Assembly (NCBI RefSeq): GCF_000143415.4
Contig: NW_003314417.1
Span: 17,388 to 81,387 of the forward strand
DNA from: Selaginella moellendorffii
Lineage: Eukaryota > Streptophyta > Lycopodiopsida > Selaginellales > Selaginellaceae
Length of the DNA stretch: 64,000 nucleotides
Reading direction: 5' to 3'
The translations under genes and the position numbers were made by a program. How positions within the stretch are numbered: position 1 is the stretch's first letter; each line of letters starts with the position of its first letter. The notes under the pieces are model-generated. The model had not been told where the DNA came from. It saw only the letters and a list, made by a program, of their open reading frames with translations, and ran no database searches. Shown piece by piece: positions 35,868 through 49,079 of this stretch.

Positions 35868-37020
35868 TGTAAGCCACAAATTTTTTCTTTCCAATTTGCC
35901 AGCTTACCTCGTCTATCCGTCCAACACTACCTTGGTTTTTGCTAAGTTCCCTCGCCAAGGTTCCCGCATATGGTACCATCTCCTACTTGCTCCTACTTGG
36001 TTTTAGCTACTCACTGCATGAGGAACGAAGTGTTAACCTAATCCACGGATTCCCAAATCTCCCCCAATCCCCCTCCCCGGGTTAGACTGGACTTAAGGTT
36101 CGGCTACACTCCCCACAAGCACAAGTAGCCAAGCATACCAAGCTTCCACGTTCCTAACATCCCTTGGTACCACAAGACTTGATCATGGGACCCTCTAAAT
36201 CTCAAGTCTCGGGTGCAACACTTGCTTCGGGACGCCGGGGCAAAACACCGTGGCCTAACGGCCCGGTATGGGTACCTCTACCCCCCCACTTCTATCCCAA
36301 AGGGAAGGTCCAAGCCCCTAGGAAGGGCAAGGACCAATGAGCCGCATAGTACTCAAGTGGGGCACCACTCCACTTGAGGCAGGTGCACCACAGTCGGTTT
36401 CCCTTTCGAGAGTGGGAGTTGCTCTTGAGCACTTCCTTGGATGGCCCCTCTAGCACCATCCAAGTCCATGCTCACTCCCACCCAAGGCCCCTCAGTCCCA
36501 GTCCCAACCTCAAGTCAGTTTGGAAGCACCATTGGAGAGTTCCTTCAAGACTGGTTCCTGGACCTCACTATCTCTACTATACTTTTGGAACCCCCTGCAG
36601 CCCCCACTGAGAGACGCATGCTTTGGGCTTTCACCCCTTGACCCGTATTAATACTTAGACTTAGTCTCTAGCTCGATCTTGGACTCGATCTCGGATCCGA
36701 CTTCGGATTCGGTCTCGAACTCGATCTCGAACTCGATCTCGGACTCGATGTTGGACCCGATCTCGGACCCGATCTTGGACTCGACCTCGGACTCGGTCTT
36801 GGACCTGATTTTGGATCTCGAACTCCGTCTCGAACTCGGTCTTGAACTCGGTCTCCAAGTTAGCCTCGGACTCGATTCCGGACTCTATCTCGAACTTGGT
36901 CTTAGAGTCAGTCTTGGACTCGATCTTAAACTCGGTCCCATCCGATGAACTCTTTATCATTTTGGTCATGCTTTCAGGGCTCCTTTTGCCTATGACACCT
37001 CGGCGAGTTGGTTCCTTACA
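35868..37020 (-). repeat. 3' LTR of element D (1153 bp)
   Basis: TGTAAGCC...CCTTACA, with the same array (36660-36940) and G-run-neighbour sequence as the A/B LTRs, and diverged by scattered substitutions. Confidence 0.92.
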
Positions 37021-37439
37021 ACTCCACCACCCATAGAAGAAGTTCAATGCCCACATCGAACGTCTCTTTTTTTATCCTATGACTTGTTAACCATGTTTCC
37101 GGGGGAATCCACCCACTTAGCGGTGTGCCTAAGTTAGCCTCCCCGGCCAAGAGCCCATGACAACGGAATATAGGTGTCCCTATACTCCTCACCTCACCAC
37201 GCCCTAATATGGGGTCGGGACTTGAACCCAACCTTGCTTTACTAGGGGGTTGGGACTCAAACCCAACCTCCGTAGAATACGTCTACGGATTCGACATCCC
37301 CGCAGGGAGTCGGGCGTAGTTCCTTACGCCTAGTCGACTTAGCTAACCCATGCTAATTAGTTTACCTTCGGCGTGCCTTCGGGTCCCAACATATGCCATT
37401 ACTCAACTTCTCAAATTGATACTTTTAATTAAACTTTGC

Positions 37440-40400
37440 ATAAGTACATAGAGTTCTGCTTTGTAGAAATTCCTCCACTAGATCTCGCGCGTTCGCTAAG
37501 TTCTCCTCCGATTCCCATGTTGCTTCGCAGTGTGGAAATCCTTTCCACTTCACATGGAACTCTCTCACCTCACGTTCTTGTCGTTTGCTCTTGTGCACAT
37601 TGAGGATGGCCTCGACTTCGTATTCTTCTTCCCCTTAGATAACCTCAGGTAAAAGTCTCACTTGGTCCTTGCGAAGCGGATCCTCAAAATACGGCTTGAG
37701 TAAGTTCACGTGGAACACGGGATGCATCTTCCCCATCTCTCAAGGAAGTCGAAGACGGTAAGCCACTTTACTGATTCGAGCCTCAATCTCGTAAGGCCCC
37801 GCGAACTTGCTTAAGGAACTCAAGATCAATTCATTTATAGGAATACATGCATTTTTACCTTTGGGTCAACTTCTGGTTGATCCCACTTGGTAGCTTGAGG
37901 TTCTTGGTGTTTAGCCACATTTTCTCCCCAGTTTAAAACTCTACATCCCAGCACTTCTGGTTCACGTACTTAGTTTGCCTTTGTTGAGCCCGTTCCAAAG
38001 AATCCCTCATTAGATTCCAAATGTTGAGTCTTTCCGCCATGAATGCCTCCACTGTGGGTAACTCTCCATGATACTCGGCCACACCAAGTTCCACAAGACC
38101 TTCAATAGCTCGCCTATTGATGACTTCCCATGGACTCACCCCGATGTTTGAATGTGGTGAGTTGTTATAACACATTTCCACAAGTCCCAAATGACTTACC
38201 CAATCAGTCTGGTCTCCCGAGACATAGCATCGCAAATAATCTTCCAGCTACCTATTCACCCTTTCCATTTGTCCGTCTGTCAAGAAGTGTTAGTGCCATC
38301 AATTTTAACTTAATACCCATTACCTGTCTGTAGGTGATAGGCTGTGCTGAATTTCAACTTGGTGCGATACTTTTCTAGGAGTGTCCTCCAAAACCTATTG
38401 GTGAAGATCTTATCTCGATCTGAGATAATCTCTTCCGGCCTTCCCCGCACTCGAACCACTTGTTCGAAGAACAGCTTCGCCACACCTTCCACATCCACTT
38501 TTGTTGTGGTGGGTATGAAATGTGCCATCTTCGAAAATCGATCAACCACCATGAATATCGCATCGAACCCCTCGCTTGGGGGAAGTCCCGTGATGAAGTC
38601 CATTGTAAGACATTTCCATGGACAATCTGGAATTGGGATGCTTTGTAACAAGCCCCCACTAGCCTTAGTCACGACTTTGACTTGCTGACATGTTGGACAT
38701 GTCTTTACATAATCTTGGACATCCTTAGCCATATCTGGCCAATGGTACTTCCTCTTGAGTAAGCCCATTGTCTTGGGTACTCCACCGTGTCCCGTAAGAG
38801 GTCCATCGTGACACTCTTTTAAGGCTACCTTCCTTAGTTCCCCTTCTGGAATATACACCCTCGTTTGCTTGTAATATATGAGTCCATTGCGTTCTGCATA
38901 GCCCGTTTTCTCTTCCGTTGGCAGCTCACCTCTCTGGTGAGCTTCCCGTGCCTCTAGATTCCTCAGCAACACTTCTTGTGCTAGACCATCGTTCTCGTAT
39001 GCAGTCCGCACATCATCCCAAAAGGTTGCTGTCGTGCTAGATATAGCCAACTTCAAGCTCGCTTTTCGACTTAGCGCATTTGCCACGATGTTGCTCTTCC
39101 CAGGCTTGTACAAAATCTCACAATCAAACTCGGCCAAGGCATTGGCCCACCGACCTTGTTTTCCCCTCAAGTCGGGCTGTGACAAGAAGTGTTTCGTTGC
39201 CACATTGTCCATGTAAACCTTGAAGTGTCTCCCAAGGTAGTGTTGCCACTCCTTAAGTGCCTTGACCACCGCAAACAATTCCTTCTCATGGGCAGGCCAC
39301 TTCCGTTGAGCTTTGTCCAACTTCTTCGAGAAGAACGTTACTGGATGGTTGTCTTGCTTCAAAACTGCGCCCAACGCAAAGTCTGAAGCATTTGTTTCTA
39401 GCTCAAAGTCCTTACCAAAGTCTGGTAACGCCAACACGGGAGCCTTCCTCAACTTCCCCTTGAGGTGGACAAATGCCGCCTCGCATTCCGCTGTCCATAC
39501 CATCTTCCCTTTTCCCATTTGGTCCGTTAAGGGCAGGGCTACTCTCGAATAGTGTTTGATAAACTTTCGATAGTAGTTGCATAGCCTTAGGAATGCCCTT
39601 AACTCGTGTACATTCGATGGTCGCTCCCAATTTTAGATTGCTTGGACCTTCTCCGGGTTCACCTTTAGCCCGTCCTTGCCCACCACATGCCCGAGAAACT
39701 TTACCTCTTGTTGAGTAAAGTCACATTTGCTCTCTTTAGCATATAGCTAGTGTTCCCTTAGTTTCTCAAACACTTTCGTCAAGTGTTTGGCATGCTCCTC
39801 TAGCATTTCGCTATAGATCAAGATGTTGTCAATATAGACGACCACAAAGTGATCCAAATAGGGTATAAAGATATAGTTCATCAACGCTGAAAACATTGCC
39901 AGCGCATTACATAGCCCGAAGGGCATCACCAGAAACTCGAAGCTCCCATACCTCGTTTGACAAGTTGTGTTCTCGACATCTTCTTCTGCTACCCTAATCT
40001 GGTAGTATCCTGACCTTAGGTCAATCCTCGAGAAGTATTTTGCCTTTCCCAACCTATCGAACAGGTCTTCAATCCTTGGCAAAAGGTACTTATTCTTCTT
40101 TGTATATTTGTTGAGCAACTGGTAGTCTATGCACATGCGTATAGATCCATCTTTCTTTTTCACAAATAGCACCAGTGCCCCATACGGTGACTTGCTCAAT
40201 CTAACATACCCTTTGTCCACCAACTCCTCTAGTTGGCACTTGAGCTCGGCAAGTTCTTTTTCGTTCAAACGATAGGGGGGACGAACCACCACCTCAGCAC
40301 CCTGGACCAGCTCAATTTTATGTTCTATCGGTTGTGCGGGGGGCAATCCCGCCAGTAGCTCCTCTGGCATGGTATCTTGGAATTGGTCCAACACCCGCTG

Positions 40401-42200
40401 GATCACTAAAGGTACTTCTTCCATTCCTGTCTTTTTGTCACTTCTCACCGAGAGTAAGCACAAAAATGTAGCCTTGGTCCCTTTAGTGAGTTGTCCTCTC
40501 GTGGATACCAGGTTTAAGCATGAATCTTTGGCCTTGCATTGCCCTACCTTTAGATCCTGGGCCTCCACCATGGATCTTCTTCCTTGGGCATTCGCCAGTA
40601 CCACAAGGTTCCTACTTTGTCCATGTAGGGCTACCACGAACCGATTGAACCAATTCATCCCAAAGATCACGTCAAATCCCGCCATGTCCAACACAGTGAA
40701 GTCCATGTCTACTTTCCAAGTCCCTACTTCGACTCTCGCTTGTCGAAGTACCACATCGGTGCTTTGGCTACCTTGAACAAACTCTATAGTCTTTGGTTCG
40801 CCCAGCCGTTGCACCATTAGTCCGGCTTGCCAAACTATGTCTGCAGCCACAAAATTATCCGAAGCACCCGTGTCAATAAGGATCTTAACAAAGTTACCCC
40901 CAATCTTCCCTCGGAGGGCTAGTAGATGTCGCGAACGACTCTTTACCAAAGTTGCTCGTGTAATGAGTAACTTTGAACTAGGGACTGGATCACATACCTC
41001 AGTTTGGACTTCACCCGACTTAATGGTCATATTGGCTCTGGCCTTCTTCGGGTAGGGACATTCCCTCGAAAAGTGTCCCGCTTCACCGCAGTTGTAGCAT
41101 ACGTTGTTTCCCACGCTGCTAAACGACTTGACCTTCTTATTCGTGGGTTTGTCTCTTTTTGCTTGACTCCCCCATGTACTTGCTCACTGACCATCGGATT
41201 TGCCCTTCCAGAACCCCGAGGACTCATTCTTAGAGAAACTCTTCTTGAATTTCCCTTTGCTATATGTTCCCTTTGGTTTGGCCCCTTTACTAAACGTGAA
41301 TCCCGACCCTGTCGCGTTCCCCTTTCGCAGGTTATCATTGAAATGCACCTTGATAGCCACATCCAACGCTTCCTTGTAGTTGGTCGGGTTCCAGTGCATC
41401 ACCTCACTGCGAGCCCAGGTTTACAAACCTGATATGAAGGCATGGAACGCATTTATATCCCCCATGTTCGTGACAAGTATCCTCTTTGCCATGAACCCAT
41501 TCACATACTCCTGAATGGTTCCAGTCTGCTTCAGCCTACTCAGCTCATCTCTTAGATGCAGAGTGGCATTCGAAGGAACGTATGTTGCGCAGATCCTCGC
41601 CTTCATCATGTCCCAAGTGGCCACCGGTCCTTTGTTGGCGTCCGTCGTTCTCCACCAAGACTTGGCATTATCTGCCAAGTATGGTTTTGCACATGGGACC
41701 TTCTCCGAGCTCGGTAATCGCAACGCTCGGAAGTAGTCCTCCATATCGTAAAACTAATCCTCCACCACCTTATAGTCATTCACTCCCTTGAAGACCGGTG
41801 GGGGCTTTGGTTTGTACTTGGGAACTGCCTAAGGGACTGATTCTACTTCGGTCTGTTCGACCTTGTTTGGTTCTGTCTCAGTCCCTGTTGAAGGGTCCGC
41901 ACCTTCTGCGTTGCTAGCATCCGCAGTCTTTCTCTTTTTCTTCCGCTTCTTGTCACGCTTTAACTTGCGTACAAGAGTCTCCAGCAGGGCATTGGTCTGT
42001 GCCAACTGTCCTTCTAGCACGTCCAATCAAGCCTTGGACGACCGAACCTCGCCACCAGACTCCTGTTTGGAAGTTTCCTCACTAGAGTCCTCCTCATGCA
42101 AGGATTCCTCATCCATAGCCTCTCGTTCAACCGGAGGCTCCAGCTCTGGAGGAGGTTCCGTCTCTGCCTTGGTTCACTTCCGCCCTGCCTTTGCCATCTC
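37440..42200 (-). pseudogene. gag-pol: Decayed gag-pol of element D
   Basis: Same domain order as B: gag (about 42200-41180), zinc knuckle [15 protein letters not shown] (about 41095), protease [11 protein letters not shown] (about 40865), RT ([11 protein letters not shown] to N in the YIDD motif, about 39830), RNase H, integrase (to 38324), 47-nt intron 38277-38323, and integrase tail and chromodomain (to 37440). Stops are seen at about 41755, 39740, 39635 and 38250, plus frame losses. The RT active-site change alone would inactivate it. The intron is kept at the same position as in A and B. Confidence 0.9.
38277..38323 (-). other. 47-nt integrase intron of element D
   Basis: GTAATGGG...CACTAACACTTCTTGACAG on the minus strand, same length as in A and B although the interior bases have diverged. 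Confidence 0.82.
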
Positions 42201-42256
42201 CCAGCAATCTGCCTCTATCCTTCGCTAGAACTGAGGAAAAGGCTCTGATACCAAAT

Positions 42257-42450
42257 TGTAAGCTCCTGAGTTTGGACTTCCCGGGAGGTCACCCAGCCCA
42301 GTATTATTCAAACTCAAGAATGCTTAACCCCAAGTATCACAAGACCCTTAACCGATTGGAAAAGGGGGTGCACTCTTGTTAATGGGCCCTTTCCCTCTAT
42401 ATTTAAACCCCAAGGATCGTCTTTCGAGTCGTTCCCTTTAGTTGCTTATA
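42257..42450 (-). repeat. Cassandra-like LTR (194 bp) with 5S rRNA-derived core, serving as 5' LTR of D
   Basis: On the minus strand it contains GCTGGGTGACCTCCCGGGAA and, upstream, GGGGTTAAGCATTCTTGAG. These line up with the 3' half of plant 5S rRNA (TTAAGCGTGCTTGG..., GGATGGGTGACCTCCTGGGA). TG/CA-type ends are TATAAGCAACT and GAGCTTACA. Cassandra TRIM elements of plants are known for 5S-derived LTRs. A related copy is at 43853-44047. Confidence 0.8.
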
Positions 42451-44545
42451 GCACCTTTGGCATTATCAGAAGTATCGACTTGTAGGTGAAACTTCTTTAT
42501 CTAGTTGGGTTTTACAAGTATATGTGCCTCTTTGAGGCATTATTTAAGCGTTAAAAATGCTTCTTAACAATTTTCATTCTATCTAAATAGAGTATCTTTA
42601 TTTAAAAGATCAACAAGTAGCTTGTCAATCTTTGCATGAGCTTTTATAAATCGTTTATGATAGCCAACTTTCCCTAAAAAGGAATTAAGACTTTTTAAGT
42701 CATATGGTGGAAATATTGTTTCAATCATTTAAGAAAGTACACTTCTCTAAATTAAGAGAAATGTTATTTTCTCTACATTTTTTAAAATATTTTTGCAAGC
42801 AAATTAAATGTTCTATTCTAGAGTTTAAAACACTAAAATCATTCATGAAAACTCTTATAAAATCAATGAGATATTCTTTAAAAGTGTTTGTAACAATTCT
42901 TTAAAATGTGAAATGAGCATTGCATAGGTCAAAACGCATTTTACAATAAGTATAACCTCCCCATAGGCTTATAAAATCTGTTTTGTGTTAATTTTAAAAT
43001 GCTATTTCCACTTGGTTATAATCAAAGAATCTATCTAAAAATAAATACATCCCATGGCCTTCTATTGAATACAAAATTTCATATATGAAAGGAATACGGA
43101 ATATATCATTTTTGTTGCATCATTTAGCTTTTGTAATTCACACAAACTCATAATTTGCCATTTTTCTTAGGCACAATTACAAGTGGTGAAAGCCATTAAG
43201 TATTTTCACTTGGATAGATAAATCCTACTTAGAGAAGTTTATTGATTTCCTCATTGACTTTACTTTGGTAATTAGGTGAAAGCCATTGAACATTTTAGAT
43301 TGGATAATTAAATCATGCTTCGAGAAGTTTATCTATTTTCTGTTGAACTTTATTTTGGTAATTAAGATTTATTCTATAGAGCATATGCATTTTAGGCATA
43401 TTTCCCAAAAGTATCTCAATATAATATGTACAAAGTTCTAGTAAGATGCCTTTTAAATCTATATAAAATCAAACAAAAATGTCCTTGTACTTTTTCAGTA
43501 GATTTATAGCCTGATTGCGAAATTCACTTTGCAATCTTTGAGCAATTGTGATAGTATGTAGATTATCCTCATCTGCTAAATTTATTTGCTCAAGTGGTTG
43601 ATCACAAGAAATATGCAAAATATAGTTTCTTTATTGATTAATTTTATAGGTAGGATCCTCCTTTAAATTGAAATCTGTTATACCCAAACCAATCTTTAGT
43701 CTAAAGGTTTCTTGCTTAGATACTTCTTTAAGTATTGAATAGATATCAACCTTTGAAATTGGCTCAATTTCAGAGAAAACTTTTAAGATTTGTTCTTCCT
43801 AGAAATCGTCTAATCCTTCCTCCTAATAATAAGATTGAGTTTTGAGGGGTTGTGTAAATTCCTGAATTTGAACTTCCCGGGAAGTTACCCAGCGTAATAC
43901 TATTCAAACCCAAGGACATCTAACCCCAAGTATCCCAAGACCCTTAACCAAGTAAAAAAAGGGGTGCACTCTTGTTCATGAGCCCTTTCCTTCTTTATTT
44001 AAACTGCAATGGATTGTCTCTCAAGTCATTTTTTTTAGTTGCTTACAAGTTGATTTTTCCTTTCCAATTGTATAGTGGAAGTAATGAGTACAAGTCTTTT
44101 CTAGTTGCCCTACTCTATACATAAAAAACCATTTTTTTAGTCTTGGTTTGTGCAAGCAATTTTTAGCCAAGGCTTGCTTAGTAGAGTTTTGTAGGCAAAA
44201 TCTTATTATGTCATTTTAAGCATAATATAATTGAGTTTGTACTTTAGGCTAGCCATATTGGTTAAGATATTTTTTAATAATTTTAATAAGCCTAACACAT
44301 CAATCATCAGTTATTTTTACATTAAACAGGGTTGGTTGAATTAAATCTAAGCCTAATTCTTTGCAAATACTCTCTTTTAGAATATTTACGCTTGAGCCAC
44401 CATCGATAAGAGTTCCAGATAATAGATTCTTGCCAATCTTTATATCAATTGTAGGAACTTTATCATCACAATCCCTTATCTCAATTACAATGGCCATATA
44501 TAGGATTAAAGTTTCTTCCTTTCTAAGCGAGAACTCTTTAAACAA
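42451..44545 (-). pseudogene. pol: Gypsy F remnant: RT and protease
   Basis: Minus strand: protease-like frame at 44545-44300 (TLIDGGSSVNILKESICKEL). RT fragments are at about 43020-42690 (GGYTYCKMRFDLCNAHFTF, VFMNDFSVLNSR, ENNISLNLEKCTF) resembling the VFMDDFSV type, with several stops. The start of RNase H is near 42460. The Cassandra-like solo LTR at 43853-44047 interrupts it. Confidence 0.7.
43853..44047 (-). repeat. Cassandra-like solo LTR (195 bp)
   Basis: Minus-strand start TGTAAGCAACT and end GGAATTTACA, with a 5S-derived segment (GGGTAACTTCCCGGGAAG). Flanks GGTTG (left) and AGTTG (right) are a near-perfect 5-bp duplication. No internal region or partner LTR, so a solo LTR. Confidence 0.75.
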
Positions 44546-47080
44546 TGCAACTCTAAAGTAAAGTGTTAAAATGAGAAGTTAACCTAAAGTGATTGTAATT
44601 TCGGCATTTAAAATGCCTTTCACTGCTTCTTCATCCTTACCATCTAGTTTTAATATAGGATTTTTCTTTTGTGCTAGTGGCAAATTTGTATCACTTTGTA
44701 AAGACATGAGACTTTCTATGTTAGAATCACTATTTTCCAAATCAATTAGTGGTTGCAAGTTTTAAAGTTGTTGAGTGATTTCTGCCTCAAAAGCTACTGC
44801 TCTACTGTGAGCTAGAGTAGGTTAAGTTCCTTACTTTAACATACCTTAATATACCCTTGAGCTTCCTTTTGACCGATGTCAACCACATGGTCAAAATTAG
44901 CACCTAACATAAGGTGTAATATTTTAACCATTTCATTGATTATCTTTATGATTGTTTTGCATTATTGCAAGCATTATTGAATTTGTCAATGTCATCTTTC
45001 ATCTATTCCATGGACTATGAGTGGGTATTTATGGATCTCAAAGAGTTATTGATGACTCCTTAAGGTTTGGGATATCTTGATTACACTTAATCTTTCATTT
45101 TGCAGATGAATTCTTCTAATATCGGTCTTAGAGATATGTTGTTGTAAGAGAGCCCAAGTGTGTTTAGTCAACACCATCCCCTTGCATATATTATTTGTAT
45201 AATCAATTTGCAAACCTTCTAGCACCCCAAATAAGTTGTGTCCTTAGACTCAAATATGCACTTCAACCACTTCATCTTTAAATCAACAAATCTAACAGTT
45301 TATAAACATCATGGATATGTTCCTTCAACATCTCTTCCAAATGGATTAAGACATCATCAATGAAGTAACTAGTCATCTATGGCATATTGCAAAGCTGCTA
45401 AAAAGTCGTTAAGGCATTGTTCGAACTAAACTTCATCACCAAAAACTCATACAAACCAAATAGTGTATAAAAATCAATCTTGGGAATGTTTTCTTTGGCT
45501 ATTGAATACCTAGAAGCAAGTTCTAATTTGGTGAACTAATAACTTCTCCCTAGATGATCTAGAAGATCAGTAGTGTGAAGAAGAGTGTACACATCTAGAT
45601 CTCCACTTTATTTAATAGATTATAGTTGCTGCAGAAATGTATACTCCCATTAGGTTTTGTCACAAGATAAGGTTCACATGCCCAAGGACTTTGTGATATT
45701 CAAATAACACTATTTCCCAACATCTCCTTGATGTTTTGCACATAAAATCACTTTTGGTAATTGATAATAAATAAGAACCTTCAATCTTCAACCCCAAATA
45801 ACAAATCAAATTCAAAAAGATCGGCATACTTCATGATCCGGTCAACTTGTGCAACATAAAGACCATAGGAGGGATCTTAAGAGGGAATAGAGAAACAAGA
45901 TGAAACTATAGGAGACAAAAATATAGGAGGAAGTAATGGGGAAATAAAGGTGATAGAATCAAAGGTAAAATTAAAGGTGAACAGGAATAAAAGTGAGAAG
46001 AATGGAAAAAATATAAAAAACTATGAAACAAGGGGGAGAAGCCTCAAAATCACACTTGGTATAATTGCACCATAACCAATTCATAAAAAGGATGAGGTTA
46101 AAAGCTTCACTTGCCATCACCCACAACGATTGTAGCTCAAACTCAAGATCACCCATACACACAACTAGGTTTGCCTCATCTTGTGCATATGCATTTGTTT
46201 GCTATATAACATGCCTTTGGGGTTCAAGGCTAAGTTTTCTCTATTCTTCTTCTCTTTTTCTTTTTCCTACATTATTGTCTCTATTTATTTATCACTATTT
46301 TGCCAGCAGGGGCAAGAATGGTTATAAAATCATGTAGTATATATAAGTAGTACTTAGATATGCTGAAAAACAACCCCCACTCACTATTGCATGCATTTGT
46401 ATTAAATTAACCATCTTTTCTCTTGCCTATGATTGTTTGTGTAAAGTAGAGTTGAGAGAGTGATATATGCTTATCCTTACTTACGCCTTTAGGGTTTAAG
46501 ATTAAATTCTCTTCTATTCTCTTCTCTTCTCTACGTTATTGTCTTTGTTTGTTTATCACTATTTTATAGGCAGGGGCAAGAACGTAAGTATAGGCAAAAA
46601 AAGCTTTACTCACTTTTGGCAATCATAGTGGGATAAGTTGTCACTCTTTGGCTTGAAAAACAACTAAGAGAAAATCACTTATGAATTATAAATGTGTGTA
46701 GCACTAAAAATCACATATAGATTTCTTTAGTGAGTGTAGAGGCTTTAAGGCCTAAACAACACTAAAAGAACGAGCTCTTTTTGATATTGTAGTGGCTTAG
46801 TACCCAGACAACGCAAGAAAGATATCTTTTCAACCATCACTTAATCCACAGAGTATGGGACAAGTTTGAAATTGGAGTTTGGCATATATTGCCAAGAAAC
46901 TCAATTTCAAATTATTTCACTAGCACTTTTTTGAGAAAAATCTAAAAGAAAATGGAATGGAGTTTGTTTAATGTGGAAAACATAATTAACTACTCTAGAA
47001 TGTTTCCTTCTATGCAAGTTCTAACTTGAGTTTTTAGAGAACACATTTTTCAGTAGTATATCATAATTTATAAGTAGGAA
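44546..47080. other. Decayed DNA with one gypsy RT remnant
   Basis: Minus-strand RT fragments can be followed at about 45730-45130 (PWACEPYLVTKPNG, FCSNYNLLNK, then a YEF/VMPFGL-like stretch and a degraded second half), with a stop every few codons. Two imperfect direct repeats (about 46190-46340 and 46425-46590, sharing TTATTGTCT and ACTATTTT..GCAGGGGCAAGAA) follow. No gene supported. Confidence 0.5.
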
Positions 47081-48900
47081 AATTGGGCACTTGTAACTTT
47101 TGTTGACTCCAGCTTAAAGAGAGCTAGAGCCAACCTTAGTGAAGAACAAATTGAGGAATTATTCACCCAAATTTATGAGGCTTTGACAAACACAGAATCA
47201 CAATTAGAATATCGTGTTGTCTCAAAGTTTTGATCTAATGTCCTTTAGCTTGGACAACTACTTAAACACGGTTTGAGAGTTTAAGTCTCTTACACATATT
47301 GCAAGAGCCTATAAGATTTGAACAAAACTCATAAATCAAAAATTCAAAAACAGTTATCACGAACCATTCTAAGTGTTTGAATTGCTCTCCATCTAGTATA
47401 TTTAGGTGAATTAACTATAAAAGGGGTTTTGTCTAAAAAGGTGAAATACCCTTAGATACTCCTAAAAAATCTGAAATACATTGCAAAGCTAAAAAATTTG
47501 TCATATAAGTTTGAGCAAGGACTTGTATTCACCATTACTGCTTGTTATTTTGTATGCCTAGCTAGGCCACTGAATGATAGATTTAACAAAATTGCTTAAA
47601 CAGCTTTAAGAGAAATACTTGATAATATTCTGCTTAAGGTATATAAAAGTTTAACTCTTGGTACCTTTACTATTGTCAAAGAAAGTGTGATAATACACCT
47701 AGATTACTTTGTAAGTACATAGTATAAATGAGACTTATATCTATGAAGTTATCAGTACAAAATAAAAATAGTACCAAGATTCTATTTATACAGAGAGATA
47801 TTCTGTTTATCTGAGCTAGATATAAATCTTGAGTATTATAATCTGCAAAGGATTTATAAAATTCTACCTACTAAACAATTACTACAATTTTATGCAATCT
47901 TAGGTAAAGAAATTATTGTAGAAACTTTAACAATCCATAATAAAGCTTGGATACTCATAGGCAGAAATACACTTATTGATAATTAGGCTAATAGACATTG
48001 AATCAATTCCATGTTTGGATAGATAAGTAACAAAATTGCAAAAACTTCATCAAGGAAAATTTAAAACAATTGAGGAATATACAACTTGATTCAACAAATG
48101 TTATAAGCATTGTAAAGACTTAGTGTAAAAAAAAATGCACTTACATCTATATATATATAGGACCTCAAGAAAATTTATCATGAACATATGATAAAGAGAT
48201 CTCATGCAAATTTTGATGACTTAAAAAATGTCATGATTGCCTACCAAAATCTCATAAAACAATATGACATGGTAGATATGGTAAAGTCAAATGAAAGAAT
48301 GACTCTTATAGATAAGGAAACTAATCATTTAAAAAGCTTTAAATTGCAAACCAATCTCAAACAAAAGATTTGGTGTACCAGATGTAAAAATGAAGGCCAT
48401 AGTAAGAAAGAATACAAACTTTAATTGATCAAATGCTAAATTTTTGAAAAAGAAGGGCATTCAGTTAAAGAATGTAAAACCTTATTTAAACAACCAAAAG
48501 GCCAACATTTAGCCCAAATTGCTAAAATAGCATATACATAAAGCTATCCACTTGATGACAGAAGTTATCGTAAAAAGAACAATTATAATGATAATTGAAG
48601 TGCAAAACATGAATACCCACGCCTTGAAAGGCACAATGACCATTGAGATTATTCACTTAGAGGTAAGTTTTGAGATTATCCACCTAGTTGTGAGGAAAAT
48701 AAGTTTAGAGACTATAATCAACCTAGAGAATACAATTAGCTTAGAGGTTACAATATGTTATGAAAGGCTAGAAGAGTATGATCAAGCTAAGACTTTTACT
48801 CGTTATCCTAGACCATACAATCAAACTGAATCATCAAACAAGAATGATAGGCCTCATAAGGATATGCAACCTGTAGCTAGGCACATTAAGGTAGAATGAT
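47081..48900 (+). pseudogene. Decayed retroelement gag-like region with two zinc knuckles
   Basis: Scattered plus-strand coding traces, best at 48188-48424 ending CTRCKNEGHSKKEYKL (last Cys lost) and directly after it KEGHSVKECKTLF, a second knuckle. Stops separate all segments. The lineage is not determined. The retrotransposon gag reading rests only on the knuckles. Confidence 0.45.
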
Positions 48901-49079
48901 TAAATACAAAAGAGCTATCTAGTGTTTCTGTCATGATCAAAGCCTAATAAAGAAGGGTTGAATTTGAAAGCCAAGATGAAAAGAGTAATAATGATTTAAA
49001 AATTATCCCTAACTCTCAATGGCACTAAAAGAAAAAGATTAGTGTAGCTTGGGTGTGGTTGGGTGGTGAGGAACCTCAA

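Larger units (their letters stand above)
35868..42450 (-). mobile_element. Chimeric chromovirus D: gypsy 3' LTR and Cassandra-like 5' LTR
   Basis: The 3' LTR (35868-37020, 1153 bp) and the interior are the A/B family, but at the 5' end, directly after the primer site, lies a 194-bp LTR (42257-42450) with 5S rRNA similarity instead of the 1.15-kb LTR. Perfect GCACC duplications flank the whole unit, and the host frame joins across it, so the hybrid integrated as one DNA. The interior has many stops, so D is older than A and B. Confidence 0.88.

Noticed and set aside
42257-44047. 5S rRNA genes
   Set aside because: Only part of the 5S sequence is present, degenerate, inside LTR-like units with TG/CA-type ends and TSDs, as in Cassandra elements.
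47081-48900. Endogenous pararetrovirus
   Set aside because: Only zinc knuckles can be recognised; no movement protein or RT, so a retrotransposon gag remnant is the simpler reading.
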